From: JADMIH01 sp036399775
Lineage (GTDB): Bacteria > Chloroflexota > Chloroflexia > QHBQ01 > JADMIH01
Direction: 5' to 3'
Assembly (NCBI GenBank): GCA_036399775.1
Contig: DASWMJ010000030.1
Coordinates: 1-64,000 of the forward strand
DNA length: 64,000 nucleotides
Shown piece after piece: positions 48,291 to 56,242 of this stretch (position 1 is its first letter; every line of letters begins with the position of its first letter). The notes beneath the pieces were generated by a model. That model was not told the DNA's origin. It made no database searches and saw only the letters and a program-made list of their open reading frames with translations. The position numbers and the translations under genes were made by a program.

Positions 48291-50035
48291 TTTACCCTGG
48301 CGACCAGGATTTCGTTGAAGTGCGCGCTGAAGTCGGTTATGCCTTCGGTTGTGCTGGCCGACACGCCCCAGTAGCCCGCGGGCAGAGGGTCGGTCTCGTC
48401 GGTGGTGTTGGCGACGGTCTCGCCGTTGATCTGGAATACTATCTGCGTGCCGACGATTGCCATCGTTATCTGGTTGGAGGAGTTGGGCTTGATTAGCTGG
48501 CTGCTCTCGATGGGGACGATTTGTGCCCATTCGTTGCTCACGATCTTATAGCAGGCGAACTCTTGCGCGTTGCTGATCCAGCAGTAGTACGTGGTAATAC
48601 CTGAGGAGTCGTCATTGCTATAGTGCCCAAGCACGCCACCCCACCCATCGCCTTCTAACTGCACGTCGGCCACTATCACACCGTCACTGATGTCGGCAGT
48701 CTCATCCGGGTGTACGTAGTAGGTAAGGCTTTCCGCAGTGATATTGATGGTGTAGACGCCGTTGCCGACACTCGTGGAGGCCCCTTCGCCGCCGTCTCCC
48801 AGGGGCCAGGTGCCCGCGTCGTCGGTGTCGAAGTTGTTCTCAATCACTATGTCCAGGTCGCCGCTACCGTCGCCGCCCGTGTCCGTATCAACCGGCACGG
48901 TGGGAGTAGGCTCGGCGTCCGCCGTCCGGCTGATAACCTTCAAGCCGCTCGTGTCCGCGCCGCTTGGGCCTACCTTGCCGATGGTAACTTCGCCCTCGAG
49001 CACTTCGCCCGACTCCTTGCGGAAGAGTTGGACCTTGAGTTGATCGCCATCGGAGTGGGAGCGCAGTATGTTGCAAACGTCTTCTTCGCTGGAGACGGTT
49101 GTGCCTTCCAGCTTGAGCAGCAGATCGGCGGCCTTGATGCCTACCTGGGAGGCGGGGCTGCCGCTCGCCAGGCCGATTACCGCCATACCCTCGTCGGTGC
49201 CGAAGTAGTCGGAGAAGATATTGGGGTAGAGGTTGAGGCCGATGTAGTGCCTGTTCTTACCCTGCTCCAACTCCTTGATGATCGGCTTTGCGTGCGACAT
49301 GGCGATAGCGAAGTTGATACCCGGCTCGCGCTCGCCCTCGGCGGTGTAGAAGCCGAGAGTGTTTATGCCGATTACTTCGCCCTTGTTGTTGACCAATGGC
49401 CCGCCTGAGTTACCGTGCGTGATGGCGGCGTTGGTCTGGATCAGGTCCTCAAACTGGTAGCGTTGGGTGCTCAGCTTCGAGATGTTGCCCGTCGTTACGG
49501 TCAGGTCGGTGCCCAGCTCGAAAAGCTCCGGGTAGCCGAGCGCCATCACGTGCGCCCCCACCTTCATTTTGTCACTGTCGCCCAGCACAGCTTCTTCCAG
49601 GCCGCTCGTGTTGTCCACCTTGAGCACAGCAAGGTCGTCGCAAGTCGAGCGGCCCAGCACGCGGGCCGAGCGGGTGCGCTGGCTGCCGGCCGTCACGACC
49701 TTGATGATGGAGGCGCCTTCCACAACGTGGGCGTTGGTGACGATATAGCCGTTCTCCAGGTCGTAGACGATGCCGCTGCCACCGCCGATGCCTTCCGCGT
49801 CAATAGCGGTCTCAGCGAACTGGGCGAGTATGAGCACGGTAGACGGGCCTAGCTTGGCCGCCAGGTCCTCATCGTCCATGGCTGCCCCCGCCTTGGGCGT
49901 GGGGGTTTCCTCATCTTCCTGGGTCACCGTGTTGGTGGGCTGCGGTCGGGTGGGTGTAGCAGGCGGAGCAGGGGAGGCATCGCACCCTACTACGAAAATC
50001 ATAAGTATAACGAGCATTACAATAAGCCGACGCAT
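48287..50035 (-). CDS. HtrA/DegP-like serine protease lipoprotein with C-terminal lectin-like domain
   Basis: 582 residues. The signal peptide MRRLIVMLVILMIFVVGC ends in a possible lipobox with Val/Gly before Cys. A Pro/Thr-rich linker leads to the trypsin-like domain (about 55-260) with the triad His in VTNAHVVEG, Asp in CDDLAVLKVD and Ser in ITHGNSGGPLVN. A PDZ domain (270-365) has ASGSPASQVGIKAADLLLKL. After a Pro/Thr/Asp linker the last 190 residues form a beta-rich domain (FDTDDAGTWPLGDGG, YCWISNAQEFACYKIV, VGTQIVFQINGETVANT) resembling concanavalin-like or 3-keto-disaccharide-hydrolase-type folds. This is not standard in HtrA proteins. It acts outside the membrane in protein quality control; the tail may tether it to glycans (inference). 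Confidence 0.9.
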   Translation of the reverse strand: MRRLIVMLVILMIFVVGCDASPAPPATPTRPQPTNTVTQEDEETPTPKAGAAMDDEDLAAKLGPSTVLILAQFAETAIDAEGIGGGSGIVYDLENGYIVTNAHVVEGASIIKVVTAGSQRTRSARVLGRSTCDDLAVLKVDNTSGLEEAVLGDSDKMKVGAHVMALGYPELFELGTDLTVTTGNISKLSTQRYQFEDLIQTNAAITHGNSGGPLVNNKGEVIGINTLGFYTAEGEREPGINFAIAMSHAKPIIKELEQGKNRHYIGLNLYPNIFSDYFGTDEGMAVIGLASGSPASQVGIKAADLLLKLEGTTVSSEEDVCNILRSHSDGDQLKVQLFRKESGEVLEGEVTIGKVGPSGADTSGLKVISRTADAEPTPTVPVDTDTGGDGSGDLDIVIENNFDTDDAGTWPLGDGGEGASTSVGNGVYTINITAESLTYYVHPDETADISDGVIVADVQLEGDGWGGVLGHYSNDDSSGITTYYCWISNAQEFACYKIVSNEWAQIVPIESSQLIKPNSSNQITMAIVGTQIVFQINGETVANTTDETDPLPAGYWGVSASTTEGITDFSAHFNEILVARVK

Positions 50036-50095
50036 ATAGGTCTCCTTTCAAATAAGAGAACGTGCATGACAAAGGGCATGTCGATGTATGGCACT

Positions 50096-50123
50096 ATTAT
50101 AGCATCGCCATTCCCCACGTCAA
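50096..50123 (-). promoter_or_regulatory. Promoter of the HtrA-like gene
   Basis: On the minus strand TTGACG (50123-50118), 16 bases, TATAAT (50101-50096), about 60 bases before the ATG at 50035. Confidence 0.6.
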
Positions 50124-50140
50124 GGGGTAAAAGATGGGAA

Positions 50141-50256
50141 ACGTAAAACGTGATTATGGAACCACAAAGGCACAAAGAACACCAAGGTTTTGGAGTTGAA
50201 CCGCAGAGGCGCAGAGACGCTGAGGTTTTTAGGAATTACGTTTCACGTTTCACGTT
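50141..50256. repeat. Composite spacer repeat
   Basis: AAACGTAAAACGTGATTATG, AACCACAAAGGCACAAAGAA, AACCGCAGAGGCGCAGAGAC and a terminal TTACGTTTCACGTTTCACG. Same word set as 8289-8430 and 29573-29716, and again just upstream of a TATAAT box. Confidence 0.65.
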
Positions 50257-50264
50257 TCTCGCCG

Positions 50265-50270
50265 TATAAT
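50265..50270 (+). promoter_or_regulatory. -10 box of a leaderless HAD-family gene
   Basis: TATAAT is followed by GCAAAC and then the ATG at 50277, so transcription should start at the A of ATG. Confidence 0.55.
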
Positions 50271-50276
50271 GCAAAC

Positions 50277-50933
50277 ATGATACACCCCAAGGCCGTGCTG
50301 TTCGACCTGGATGGCACGCTCATCAACTCTATTGACCACATAGTAGCCTGCTGGCAGCACACGACGCGCACATGCCTGGGGCGCGAGCTTTCCCGTGAGG
50401 AGATATTGCCCACGCTGGGGCGCGCCCTCCTGGAATGCTTCGAGGAGGTAGCGCCTGGGCGGGGCGAGGAGTTGCGTGTGGCGTACCGCGCTTACCAGCA
50501 GACCACTCACGACACGATGATTACCCTGGTGCCGGGGACGCGCGAGACGTTGGAGCGGTTGAAAGCTGCCAGCCTGCGGTTGGGTGTGGTCACCTCCAAA
50601 GGGTTGGTCGTGGCGATGGAGGGGCTGGACCTCTTTGACCTGGCACCCTTTTTTGATACGTTTGTGACTTACGAAGACACCACGCGCCACAAACCTCACC
50701 CCGACCCGCTGCTGGTGGCGAGCGAGCGCCTGGGCGTCGAACCTGCCCACCTGGTCTATGTGGGGGATGCCGTAGTTGACGTGCAGGCTGGGAAGACGGC
50801 GGGGATGCGAACGGTGGCCGTCACATGGGGATCGGGCGAACCGGAAGCGTTGGCGAGGGCAGAACCAGATTATTTATTCAACAGCATAGAAGAAGTGGTC
50901 GCCCTGCTCGCGGGCGAACCGGCAGAAGCATAG
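50277..50933 (+). CDS. HAD-family hydrolase, phosphoglycolate-phosphatase-like
   Basis: 218 residues from MIHPKAVLFDLDGTLINSID. HAD motif I is FDLDGTL (nucleophile and acid Asp), motif II VVTSKG, motif III Lys in TTRHKPHPDP, motif IV VGDAVVDVQAGK. The helical cap between motifs I and II is of the beta-PGM/Gph type. Many relatives hydrolyse phosphoglycolate, pyrophosphate or nucleotides; the substrate cannot be fixed by eye. The start is taken at the ATG 6 bases after TATAAT. Longer frames run into spacer repeats. Confidence 0.88.
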   Translation: MIHPKAVLFDLDGTLINSIDHIVACWQHTTRTCLGRELSREEILPTLGRALLECFEEVAPGRGEELRVAYRAYQQTTHDTMITLVPGTRETLERLKAASLRLGVVTSKGLVVAMEGLDLFDLAPFFDTFVTYEDTTRHKPHPDPLLVASERLGVEPAHLVYVGDAVVDVQAGKTAGMRTVAVTWGSGEPEALARAEPDYLFNSIEEVVALLAGEPAEA

Positions 50934-50966
50934 AAGTCGATCTCATATTTCTTAGTGTTCAACAGG

Positions 50967-51025
50967 GAATCTCAAAAATCAGAAAATGCGCGGCTGCGCC
51001 GCGCATTTTCTGATTTTTGAGATTC
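50967..51025. terminator. Bidirectional terminator, 28-bp perfect stem
   Basis: GAATCTCAAAAATCAGAAAA plus TGCGCGGC pairs with its mirror around a TGC loop. It separates the converging HAD and DUF3105 genes. Confidence 0.9.
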
Positions 51026-51111
51026 AGGCTTTCATTTGCCAAGCGTAAATCCTGGTTTCGGGCTGCCTCATGCAAGCTAAGAGTTACTCCGCTTTCCGCT
51101 TTCCGTATTCG

Positions 51112-51867
51112 CTAAGAGCCACTCTCTCCGTGGTGGTCTATACCCACGTATGTGTCAATGAAGCGGCGGATGCGGGCTTCATCAAATGCATCCAGGCGGT
51201 CTATACGCCGCCAGGTAGTAAGCACTATGGGGTGTGAGAGGTTGGGGTCCGGCACCATGAGGACGTGGTTCTTCTTGGGCACGGTCTGCTCAATGTAAAG
51301 CTTGGCTAGCGAAGCAAGGCGGTCCACAGTAGCCTGGTCGAGGCCGGTCTTGTAATGGATGATGACGCCCCCGTCTTCAAGCCCGTGAACTTGCAGCTCC
51401 TTGGTCATAGGCTCTGTATAAATCTTGAACTGGGGCACGCTCTGAACGTGCGGGCCGGAAGTCGGCGGGTCCGAATTATAGGCGGGCGGACTGCCGGGAT
51501 TGTACTCAATATGGTTACTTACCATCATAGGGACAGATTCGCCTGGCCTGGACGCCTCTTGCACTATGAGCGCGGCCACAATACCGGCAAGCACCAGGGC
51601 TAACGCCGCGAATATGCCTATCCTGCGTATGGATGCCATGCGCTTGCGGCGTGCTGCGGCGGCGCGCGCTGCGGCCTGCCTTTCTTCGTGGCTGGCCCGC
51701 CTGACTTGCTGGGTGGTTTGTGTAGCTGCCGCCGCCTGGGTCCTGGGCGGGTATGGCTTGGTGGGCACTTCAGCGCGATTCTGCGCTTGCTGTGACTGCT
51801 GAGGCCGTTTCTGTTTCTGGGAAGACTGCTTCTGTGGGGGGGATTTCCGACCTGCTTTGCTACTCAA
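51112..51867 (-). CDS. DUF3105 membrane-anchored protein
   Basis: 251 residues from a TTG start with AGGAG 8 bases upstream. A Gln/Lys/Arg-rich cytoplasmic part of about 80 residues (KQSSQKQKRPQQSQQAQN) precedes one membrane segment (IGIFAALALVLAGIVAALIV). The external domain has the DUF3105 marks HIEYNPGSPPAYNSDPPTSG, PHVQSVPQFKIYTEP, HGLEDGGVIIHYKTG and HPIVLTTWRRIDRLDAFDEA. Conserved His residues hint at metal binding. The family is found mainly in Actinomycetota and Chloroflexota and has no established function. The last residues repeat His (GIDHHGESGS). Confidence 0.88.
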   Translation of the reverse strand: MSSKAGRKSPPQKQSSQKQKRPQQSQQAQNRAEVPTKPYPPRTQAAAATQTTQQVRRASHEERQAAARAAAARRKRMASIRRIGIFAALALVLAGIVAALIVQEASRPGESVPMMVSNHIEYNPGSPPAYNSDPPTSGPHVQSVPQFKIYTEPMTKELQVHGLEDGGVIIHYKTGLDQATVDRLASLAKLYIEQTVPKKNHVLMVPDPNLSHPIVLTTWRRIDRLDAFDEARIRRFIDTYVGIDHHGESGS

Positions 51868-52154
51868 GTTGTGCGCTCCTGGTTGTCGATTTTAGTTTTT
51901 GGGAGGGTCCTGGCCTGCAAATGCGAAAAGGGACAGCTAAGAAGCCGTCCCATAATTGTACACAAAACACTAGCCTAATCACAAGGCTAGCTGCGGGCGC
52001 AAAGGTTCAGAATAAAAGCAAAGGAATGTTTGTAGTAGGGGCGACCCGGTGGGTCGCTCTGTATGAGGCGGCACGCAAGCATGGTACGCCAACCCGACCA
52101 GGGCGACCCACCGGGTCGCCCCTACCGTAAGGCTGAGCGCTTACCTGCGGGCTT
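51868..52154. other. Spacer with a GGGGCGACCC repeat
   Basis: Besides the repeat at 52035-52125 it holds a small hairpin (GGGACAGC...GCCGTCCC near 51931) and nothing I can interpret as a gene. Confidence 0.5.
52035..52125. repeat. GGGGCGACCC inverted repeat, copy 2
   Basis: GTAGGGGCGACCCGGTGGGT and CGC on the left face GCGACCCACCGGGTCGCCCC and TAC on the right, with a middle of about 45 bases containing GCATGGTACGCC. Other copies: inside 27741-27896 and at 57639-57735. Confidence 0.85.
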
Positions 52155-52430
52155 CTACACCTGGCCCAGCGATAGGCCGAATGCCTGTGCGTTCTTGACG
52201 ATGTACTCTCGCCATTGCTCAGGCACATCTTCTTCAAGGTAGATCGCGTCTACCGGGTACTCCGACGCGCAGGCCCCACAGTCTATGCACTCATCAGGGT
52301 TGATGAAAAGCTGGGAGGCGCTTACGTACCCAGGCTCGTCCTTGCGTGGGTGAATACAATCCATAGGGCACACTTCCATGCACGCGGCATCTTTGACGCC
52401 GATACACGGCTCAGTAATTACGAAGGCCAT
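52155..52430 (-). CDS. Ferredoxin of 7Fe/8Fe type with one ligand replaced
   Basis: 91 residues, close in design to FdxA-type 7Fe ferredoxins. The first motif EPCIGVKDAACMEVCPMDCI has the expected Cys residues; the second is CIDCGACASEYPVDAI, where the fourth Cys of CxxCxxCxxxCP is Tyr. By comparison with 7Fe ferredoxins this Cys belongs to the 3Fe-4S cluster, so that cluster may be absent or otherwise ligated; the 4Fe-4S cluster should remain. The C-terminal helix (VPEQWREYIVKNAQAFGLSL) is typical. A Crp/Fnr-type regulator lies directly upstream on the same strand. Confidence 0.88.
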   Translation of the reverse strand: MAFVITEPCIGVKDAACMEVCPMDCIHPRKDEPGYVSASQLFINPDECIDCGACASEYPVDAIYLEEDVPEQWREYIVKNAQAFGLSLGQV

Positions 52431-52440
52431 AACCTGTTAC

Positions 52441-52504
52441 TCCTTGTATACGATTGCAAGAGACGGTTACTCGTACCGTCTATTTGCAGAATACAAGGAA
52501 AGGA
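52441..52504. promoter_or_regulatory. Inverted repeat between the Crp/Fnr gene and the ferredoxin gene
   Basis: CTCCTTGTAT near the left and ATACAAGGAAAGGAG at the right face each other, with an inner stem AGACGGT-TACTCGT-ACCGTCT. It could be the terminator of the regulator gene or a control site for the ferredoxin. Confidence 0.5.
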
Positions 52505-52547
52505 GATGGCCGTCTTTGCGCCAGAGTAAAGAGGCGCAATTATGCGT

Positions 52548-53261
52548 TTATGCGTTTGAAGGTGGGGTTAGAGGTGGCAGGTCTTCCGCAATGGAGAGGA
52601 GGGCGTCGGGCTTGCGGATGAGTATACGCTCCCTACCGCCCTCGATTATGCCCAGGCCCTCCCAGCCGCTGAGGATACGGCTGACGGTGAAGAGGGTCGT
52701 GCCGGTCATCTCGGCTACGTCCTGGCGGGAGAGGGTGAGGTCTAACAGCACGCCACCCTCTACTTCTCTGCCTATTTGCCTGGAGAGGCGAAGAAGGGCG
52801 TGCGCTACGCGCCTCTCCACGCGCTCGGTGGCAAGCTCGCGATAGCGGTCCTGGAACTCCTGGAGGCGGCCCGCCAGGAAGCGTAGCGCATTTAGCGCGA
52901 GGCGTGGAAACCGCTCCATCAGCCCGGTAATAACGTCGCCATCCCAGGCGAGAGCAACGCATGGGCCGGAAGCCTGCCCGGTGGCGGGGTGGAACGCATC
53001 GCCCAGGGCGGCAACCGCACCGAACGTCTCGCCTGGGCCGATCACACGCACCAGCACCTGGTGTCCCTCCGGCGTAAGCTGGGTGAACTTGACCCGACCT
53101 TCTACCAGCACGTACAGCACGGCAGCAGGGTCGCCCTGGTGAAAGAAGTAAGCCCTGTCCCTGACGCGGCGCAACCGCGCAGCTTGCGCGACAGCCATAA
53201 GCTCAGAGCCATCAAGCCCCTGAAAGAGGTCGCTCTGCCTGAGGTGCTGGATGTGGTCCAA
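52548..53261 (-). CDS. Crp/Fnr-family transcriptional regulator
   Basis: 237 residues from a TTG. The N-terminal cyclic-nucleotide-binding fold (about 8-125) has LFQGLDGSELMAVAQAARLR, FFHQGDPAAVLYVLVEGRVK and VRVIGPGETFGAVAALGD. The Crp-type helix-turn-helix is LDLTLSRQDVAEMTGTTLFT with VSRILSGWEGLGII. The cAMP-binding RSA motif of Crp is absent and no N-terminal Cys set for an Fnr cluster is seen, so the ligand is unknown. A heptamer array lies immediately upstream of the start and there is no ribosome site, so translation may be leaderless or weak. The ferredoxin gene follows. Confidence 0.9.
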   Translation of the reverse strand: MDHIQHLRQSDLFQGLDGSELMAVAQAARLRRVRDRAYFFHQGDPAAVLYVLVEGRVKFTQLTPEGHQVLVRVIGPGETFGAVAALGDAFHPATGQASGPCVALAWDGDVITGLMERFPRLALNALRFLAGRLQEFQDRYRELATERVERRVAHALLRLSRQIGREVEGGVLLDLTLSRQDVAEMTGTTLFTVSRILSGWEGLGIIEGGRERILIRKPDALLSIAEDLPPLTPPSNA

Positions 53262-53262
53262 T

Positions 53263-53414
53263 GGAAGTCAGAAGTTAGAAGTCAGAAGTTAGAAGTCAGA
53301 AGTCAGAAGTCAGAAGTCAGAAGTCAGAAGTCAGAAGTTAGAACCAGTATAGCTTATAAAGCTGATTTCTGATTTCTGATTTCTAATTTCCAATTTCTGA
53401 TTTCTGACTTCCAA
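53263..53414. repeat. Long facing heptamer arrays of AGAAGTC type
   Basis: About ten units of AGAAGTC/AGAAGTT (GGAAGTCAGAAGTTAGAAGT onward) face about nine of TTCTGAT/TTCTAAT. With the centre ACCAGTATAGCTTATAAAGC they form the longest such structure of the window, between the hpt stop and the Crp/Fnr start. Confidence 0.85.
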
Positions 53415-53420
53415 CTTCTT

Positions 53421-54011
53421 CTACCGCTTCAAGACGCCGATGTACGGGAGGTTGCGGTATCGCTCTTTGTCGTCGAGGCCGTAGCCTACTACGAACTGGT
53501 CGGGTATCTCGAAGCCGACGTAGGCCAGGCGCAAGTCTAAGAGGCGCACGCTGGAGCGGTCAAGCAGGGTGCAGACGCGCAGCGATTTGGGCTGCCTGCC
53601 TCTCAACAGCTTCATCAGGTAGCCCAGGGTGAGGCCGGTATCAACTATATCCTCCACTATGAGGACGTGGCGGCCCGTGATGCTGTCATCGAGGTCCTTG
53701 AGGACGCGCACGCCGCCCGTATGCCTGCTCTCAGGGCCATAAGGCGTTATAGCCATGAAGTCGAAGGTGACGGGAACGACAAGGGGTATGGCGCGCATCA
53801 GGTCGGCCATGAAAGGCACCACACCCTTGAGCACCCCAATGAGGTGGAGAGGATCATCGTGGGACACGCCAATACGCAGGTAATCCTCGGCTATCTCGTG
53901 TGCCATTTCGCCTACGCGAGTTTGAAGCTCATGCTCTTCAATGAAGACTTCTATAGCCTCATAATCCCACGCCTCTATAGACGCCGCCCGGACTTGCGTG
54001 GTATGCGTCAC
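53421..54011 (-). CDS. hpt: Hypoxanthine phosphoribosyltransferase
   Basis: 196 residues. The PRPP-binding loop is HVLIVEDIVDTGLTLGYLMK with the usual acidic pair. Other marks: PLHLIGVLKGVVPFMADLMR near the N terminus, VTFDFMAITPYG, and the base-binding YVGFEIPDQFVVGYGLDDKE near the C terminus. It salvages hypoxanthine (and guanine) to IMP/GMP. The GTG start overlaps the stop of the upstream gene as GTGA, so the two are translationally coupled. Confidence 0.95.
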   Translation of the reverse strand: MTHTTQVRAASIEAWDYEAIEVFIEEHELQTRVGEMAHEIAEDYLRIGVSHDDPLHLIGVLKGVVPFMADLMRAIPLVVPVTFDFMAITPYGPESRHTGGVRVLKDLDDSITGRHVLIVEDIVDTGLTLGYLMKLLRGRQPKSLRVCTLLDRSSVRLLDLRLAYVGFEIPDQFVVGYGLDDKERYRNLPYIGVLKR

Positions 54012-54700
54012 TCGTATGCCTCAATGTCCAGCACAACGTCGCCACGTCCGGGCCGTTCAGCGTCGAAGTCTTCGGGCGGCATGCCGAACCGCTCAAGGAG
54101 GCGCTGGTAGTCGCGCCGGTAGAGGAGCTTGACGTTTATCTCAGGATAGAGGGCACGCAGGAGGCGCAGCTTGCGGTTCTTGCGCCGCACAAGCGCCTGC
54201 CGCATGGTGGTTAGCTCTATATACAGGTCGTACTCGGTCAGGTAGAAGTCGGGGCTGAACATTTCGGTGGGGCGGCCGTCGCGCCACTGCAAAGGAAACT
54301 GGTTCGGCTCGTACTGCCAATCTATACCGTAGTACGTGAGGAGGCGCGCAAACTCGGCCTCGCTCGCGTGGTGAAACTCTATCCCCTGGAACGTGACCAG
54401 CCCATTGTTGGAGGTAGACTCCTCCCCTGTCGTGCTGCCTGGGTCGTTGAGAGAAGAGGGTGCCGAAGGGGGGAGAGTGTTATCCTGGGTATTTGCGAGG
54501 GGGAGGGGAATGGCCGGAGGGCTGAGTGTTTCCGGGGGGTGGGTGTCTTGGCGGCGGGACAGAGGTGGGTTCTCCTGTTGGGGGAGATGTTGGGGGCCAA
54601 CCGATTGTCCCGGCCCTTTTTTGCCTGTTTTCGGCGGCCTCTTGACTTTCTCCCGCGCTGGAGTATCCGCATCAAGAGGCGGCGAATGACGTGCTAGCAT
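54008..54700 (-). CDS. Nuclease-like (PD-(D/E)XK-type) protein coupled to hpt
   Basis: About 230 residues. Residues 1-105 are Pro/Ser/Thr-rich and probably disordered (PSSLNDPGSTTGEESTS). The C-terminal domain reads VTFQGIEFHHASEAEFARLL, YYGIDWQYEPNQFPL, FSPDFYLTEYDLYIELTTM, RKNRKLRLLRALYP and NVKLLYRRDYQRLLERFG. The PDFYL...YIELTT spacing resembles the D-(E/Q)x(K/T) core of PD-(D/E)XK nucleases, with Thr instead of Lys. Such genes are known to sit before hpt in several phyla (recalled, unverified). The stop overlaps the hpt GTG. A TATAAT on the minus strand at 54785-54790 probably drives both. Confidence 0.7.
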   Translation of the reverse strand: MLARHSPPLDADTPAREKVKRPPKTGKKGPGQSVGPQHLPQQENPPLSRRQDTHPPETLSPPAIPLPLANTQDNTLPPSAPSSLNDPGSTTGEESTSNNGLVTFQGIEFHHASEAEFARLLTYYGIDWQYEPNQFPLQWRDGRPTEMFSPDFYLTEYDLYIELTTMRQALVRRKNRKLRLLRALYPEINVKLLYRRDYQRLLERFGMPPEDFDAERPGRGDVVLDIEAYE

Positions 54701-54784
54701 CAAATACCGCCCTGTACCCTTCTAACTGCTACGTATGGTCACTCCGTCGTGTTTTTCAGCGTCTGCCCTTGTGCTGTTGTTACG

Positions 54785-54813
54785 ATTATAACAAGGAGAC
54801 ATAATACGCACAA
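54785..54813 (-). promoter_or_regulatory. Promoter of the nuclease-like/hpt operon
   Basis: On the minus strand TTGTGC (54813-54808), 17 bases, TATAAT (54790-54785), about 80 bases before the first gene. Confidence 0.5.
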
Positions 54814-54875
54814 GTGGCTTTTCCACACCTTTTGTTCGCATACAAGGCATTTCGCGTGCCAATCTCGGCAGGCGC

Positions 54876-56192
54876 TTATACCCACTTGGCTAAGAAGAAA
54901 GCTCCCCAAATATTGACCGCTACGCTTGCAAGAATTAGAAGGCGCACGAGCGGCGATATTGTTTTAGGAAAGCTCAAGGCGGCGAGCAATAGCAAGAAAG
55001 GCATGAAGTCGAGCGCATAGCGGTATCCAAATTGCACCCACCCGACCCCATAATAGGTGAGTAGCGGCACGAGGACGCATAGCACGGCCAGCCAGCAAGC
55101 CTGCACGATAGGCTCCCTGAGTTTGGATCGGAAGGCGTATAGCAAGGCCGGTGACGTAAAGAATATACCCATGCCCCAGGGGGAGGGCTGGACATAGGGG
55201 AACTGCAAGACGGGCGCATCTTGCGATGGGTATGGTAGCGGCCCCTGTAACAGGAGCATAAAGACGTTCTTCGGTATGTGTGCGAGGCTGAAAAGGCCCT
55301 GTTGAATTGCCCCCCTGAGCACCGGGTCGGTCAACACAGCATTGCCATAACCACTATCTAAAGGGTTGCCGAAGCGCAGATAGTTGTAGATAAGTAGCAG
55401 AGCAAGAGGTCCCGCCAGCCCCGCCAGTAGCAGCCCATATCGAGCTACAGCGTGGGGCTTACGCTTAACAGGGCCTTGATGGGCGGTACCATCTCCTGGG
55501 ACCGCGGACTCGCGCCAGAGCAGCCAGAGGAAAAAGGGCAGCGTAAACAGCGCGGTGAACCGGGTCATTCCGGCGAGTCCCAGGAAGAGGCCGATCAGTA
55601 GAGGGCGTTTCTTGCCCAGGGCCTCGGAGATAGCGAGCAACAGGCACGTCACCACGAGAATATGTGCTAAATATGTGCTTGCGACCACCACCGATATACC
55701 ATAGTAAACCGTGCCGCCGAAGAAGAGCAGTAAAGCCCACTTCCGGCGGTCACCTAACACACCCGCCTGTTGTAAGACCCTGGCGAATAATATCACGTTG
55801 AGAAGCGTAAAGAGGTGGCCCACCCAGGCCAAGTCGCGCGTCCCTGCAAGGTCCATCAAGGGCGCGAAAGGCATGAGCAAAGCGGCGGGCAGAGGGCCGA
55901 AGGGCAGGTACTTGTGGCCCTGCCGGTTCACAAAATCAGGATAGCCCGGCGGGAGATCGTCAACCCAAAGCTCTCCACGTAGAAAATGCTCGGCCAGGTA
56001 CAGGTAATGGTCTCCATGTACGACAGGGATAAATAATGGGCGAAGGAGCATCAGCGATATGAGCGCGCACACAGCCAGCACGAAAGCCAAGTGCCAGGGG
56101 CGGCTCTCCATCGAGGCCGAAGCAACCTGATTTGTAGCAGCCCCACTTGCGCGTGGAACGCTCAACGAGATTGTTTCAGGTTTGAGTGCCAT
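54876..56192 (-). CDS. Polytopic membrane glycosyltransferase-like protein (GT-C)
   Basis: 438 residues from MALKPETISLSVPRASG; GGAGG lies 11 bases upstream, inside a rejected longer frame. About 11-12 membrane segments. The first external loop holds VVHGDHYLYLAEHFLRGELW, with the acidic GDH typical of GT-C catalytic loops, followed by DFVNRQGHKYLPFGPLPAAL. Later loops include RFGNPLDSGYGNA. This is the pattern of dolichyl/undecaprenyl-phosphate-sugar-dependent transferases. Acceptor and donor are unknown. A second GT-C gene lies just upstream on the same strand. Confidence 0.8.
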   Translation of the reverse strand: MALKPETISLSVPRASGAATNQVASASMESRPWHLAFVLAVCALISLMLLRPLFIPVVHGDHYLYLAEHFLRGELWVDDLPPGYPDFVNRQGHKYLPFGPLPAALLMPFAPLMDLAGTRDLAWVGHLFTLLNVILFARVLQQAGVLGDRRKWALLLFFGGTVYYGISVVVASTYLAHILVVTCLLLAISEALGKKRPLLIGLFLGLAGMTRFTALFTLPFFLWLLWRESAVPGDGTAHQGPVKRKPHAVARYGLLLAGLAGPLALLLIYNYLRFGNPLDSGYGNAVLTDPVLRGAIQQGLFSLAHIPKNVFMLLLQGPLPYPSQDAPVLQFPYVQPSPWGMGIFFTSPALLYAFRSKLREPIVQACWLAVLCVLVPLLTYYGVGWVQFGYRYALDFMPFLLLLAALSFPKTISPLVRLLILASVAVNIWGAFFLAKWV

Positions 56193-56210
56193 ATAACCGT
56201 TGACCTCCAA

Positions 56211-56236
56211 TATCTAACCCCTGATCCCTGACTCCT
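56211..56236. repeat. Heptamer array TAACCCC/TGATCCC
   Basis: ATCTAACCCCTGATCCCTGA and CTCCTATT in the gap between the two GT-C genes; same words as 39688-39795 and 61791-61946. Confidence 0.6.
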
Positions 56237-56242
56237 ATTGTG

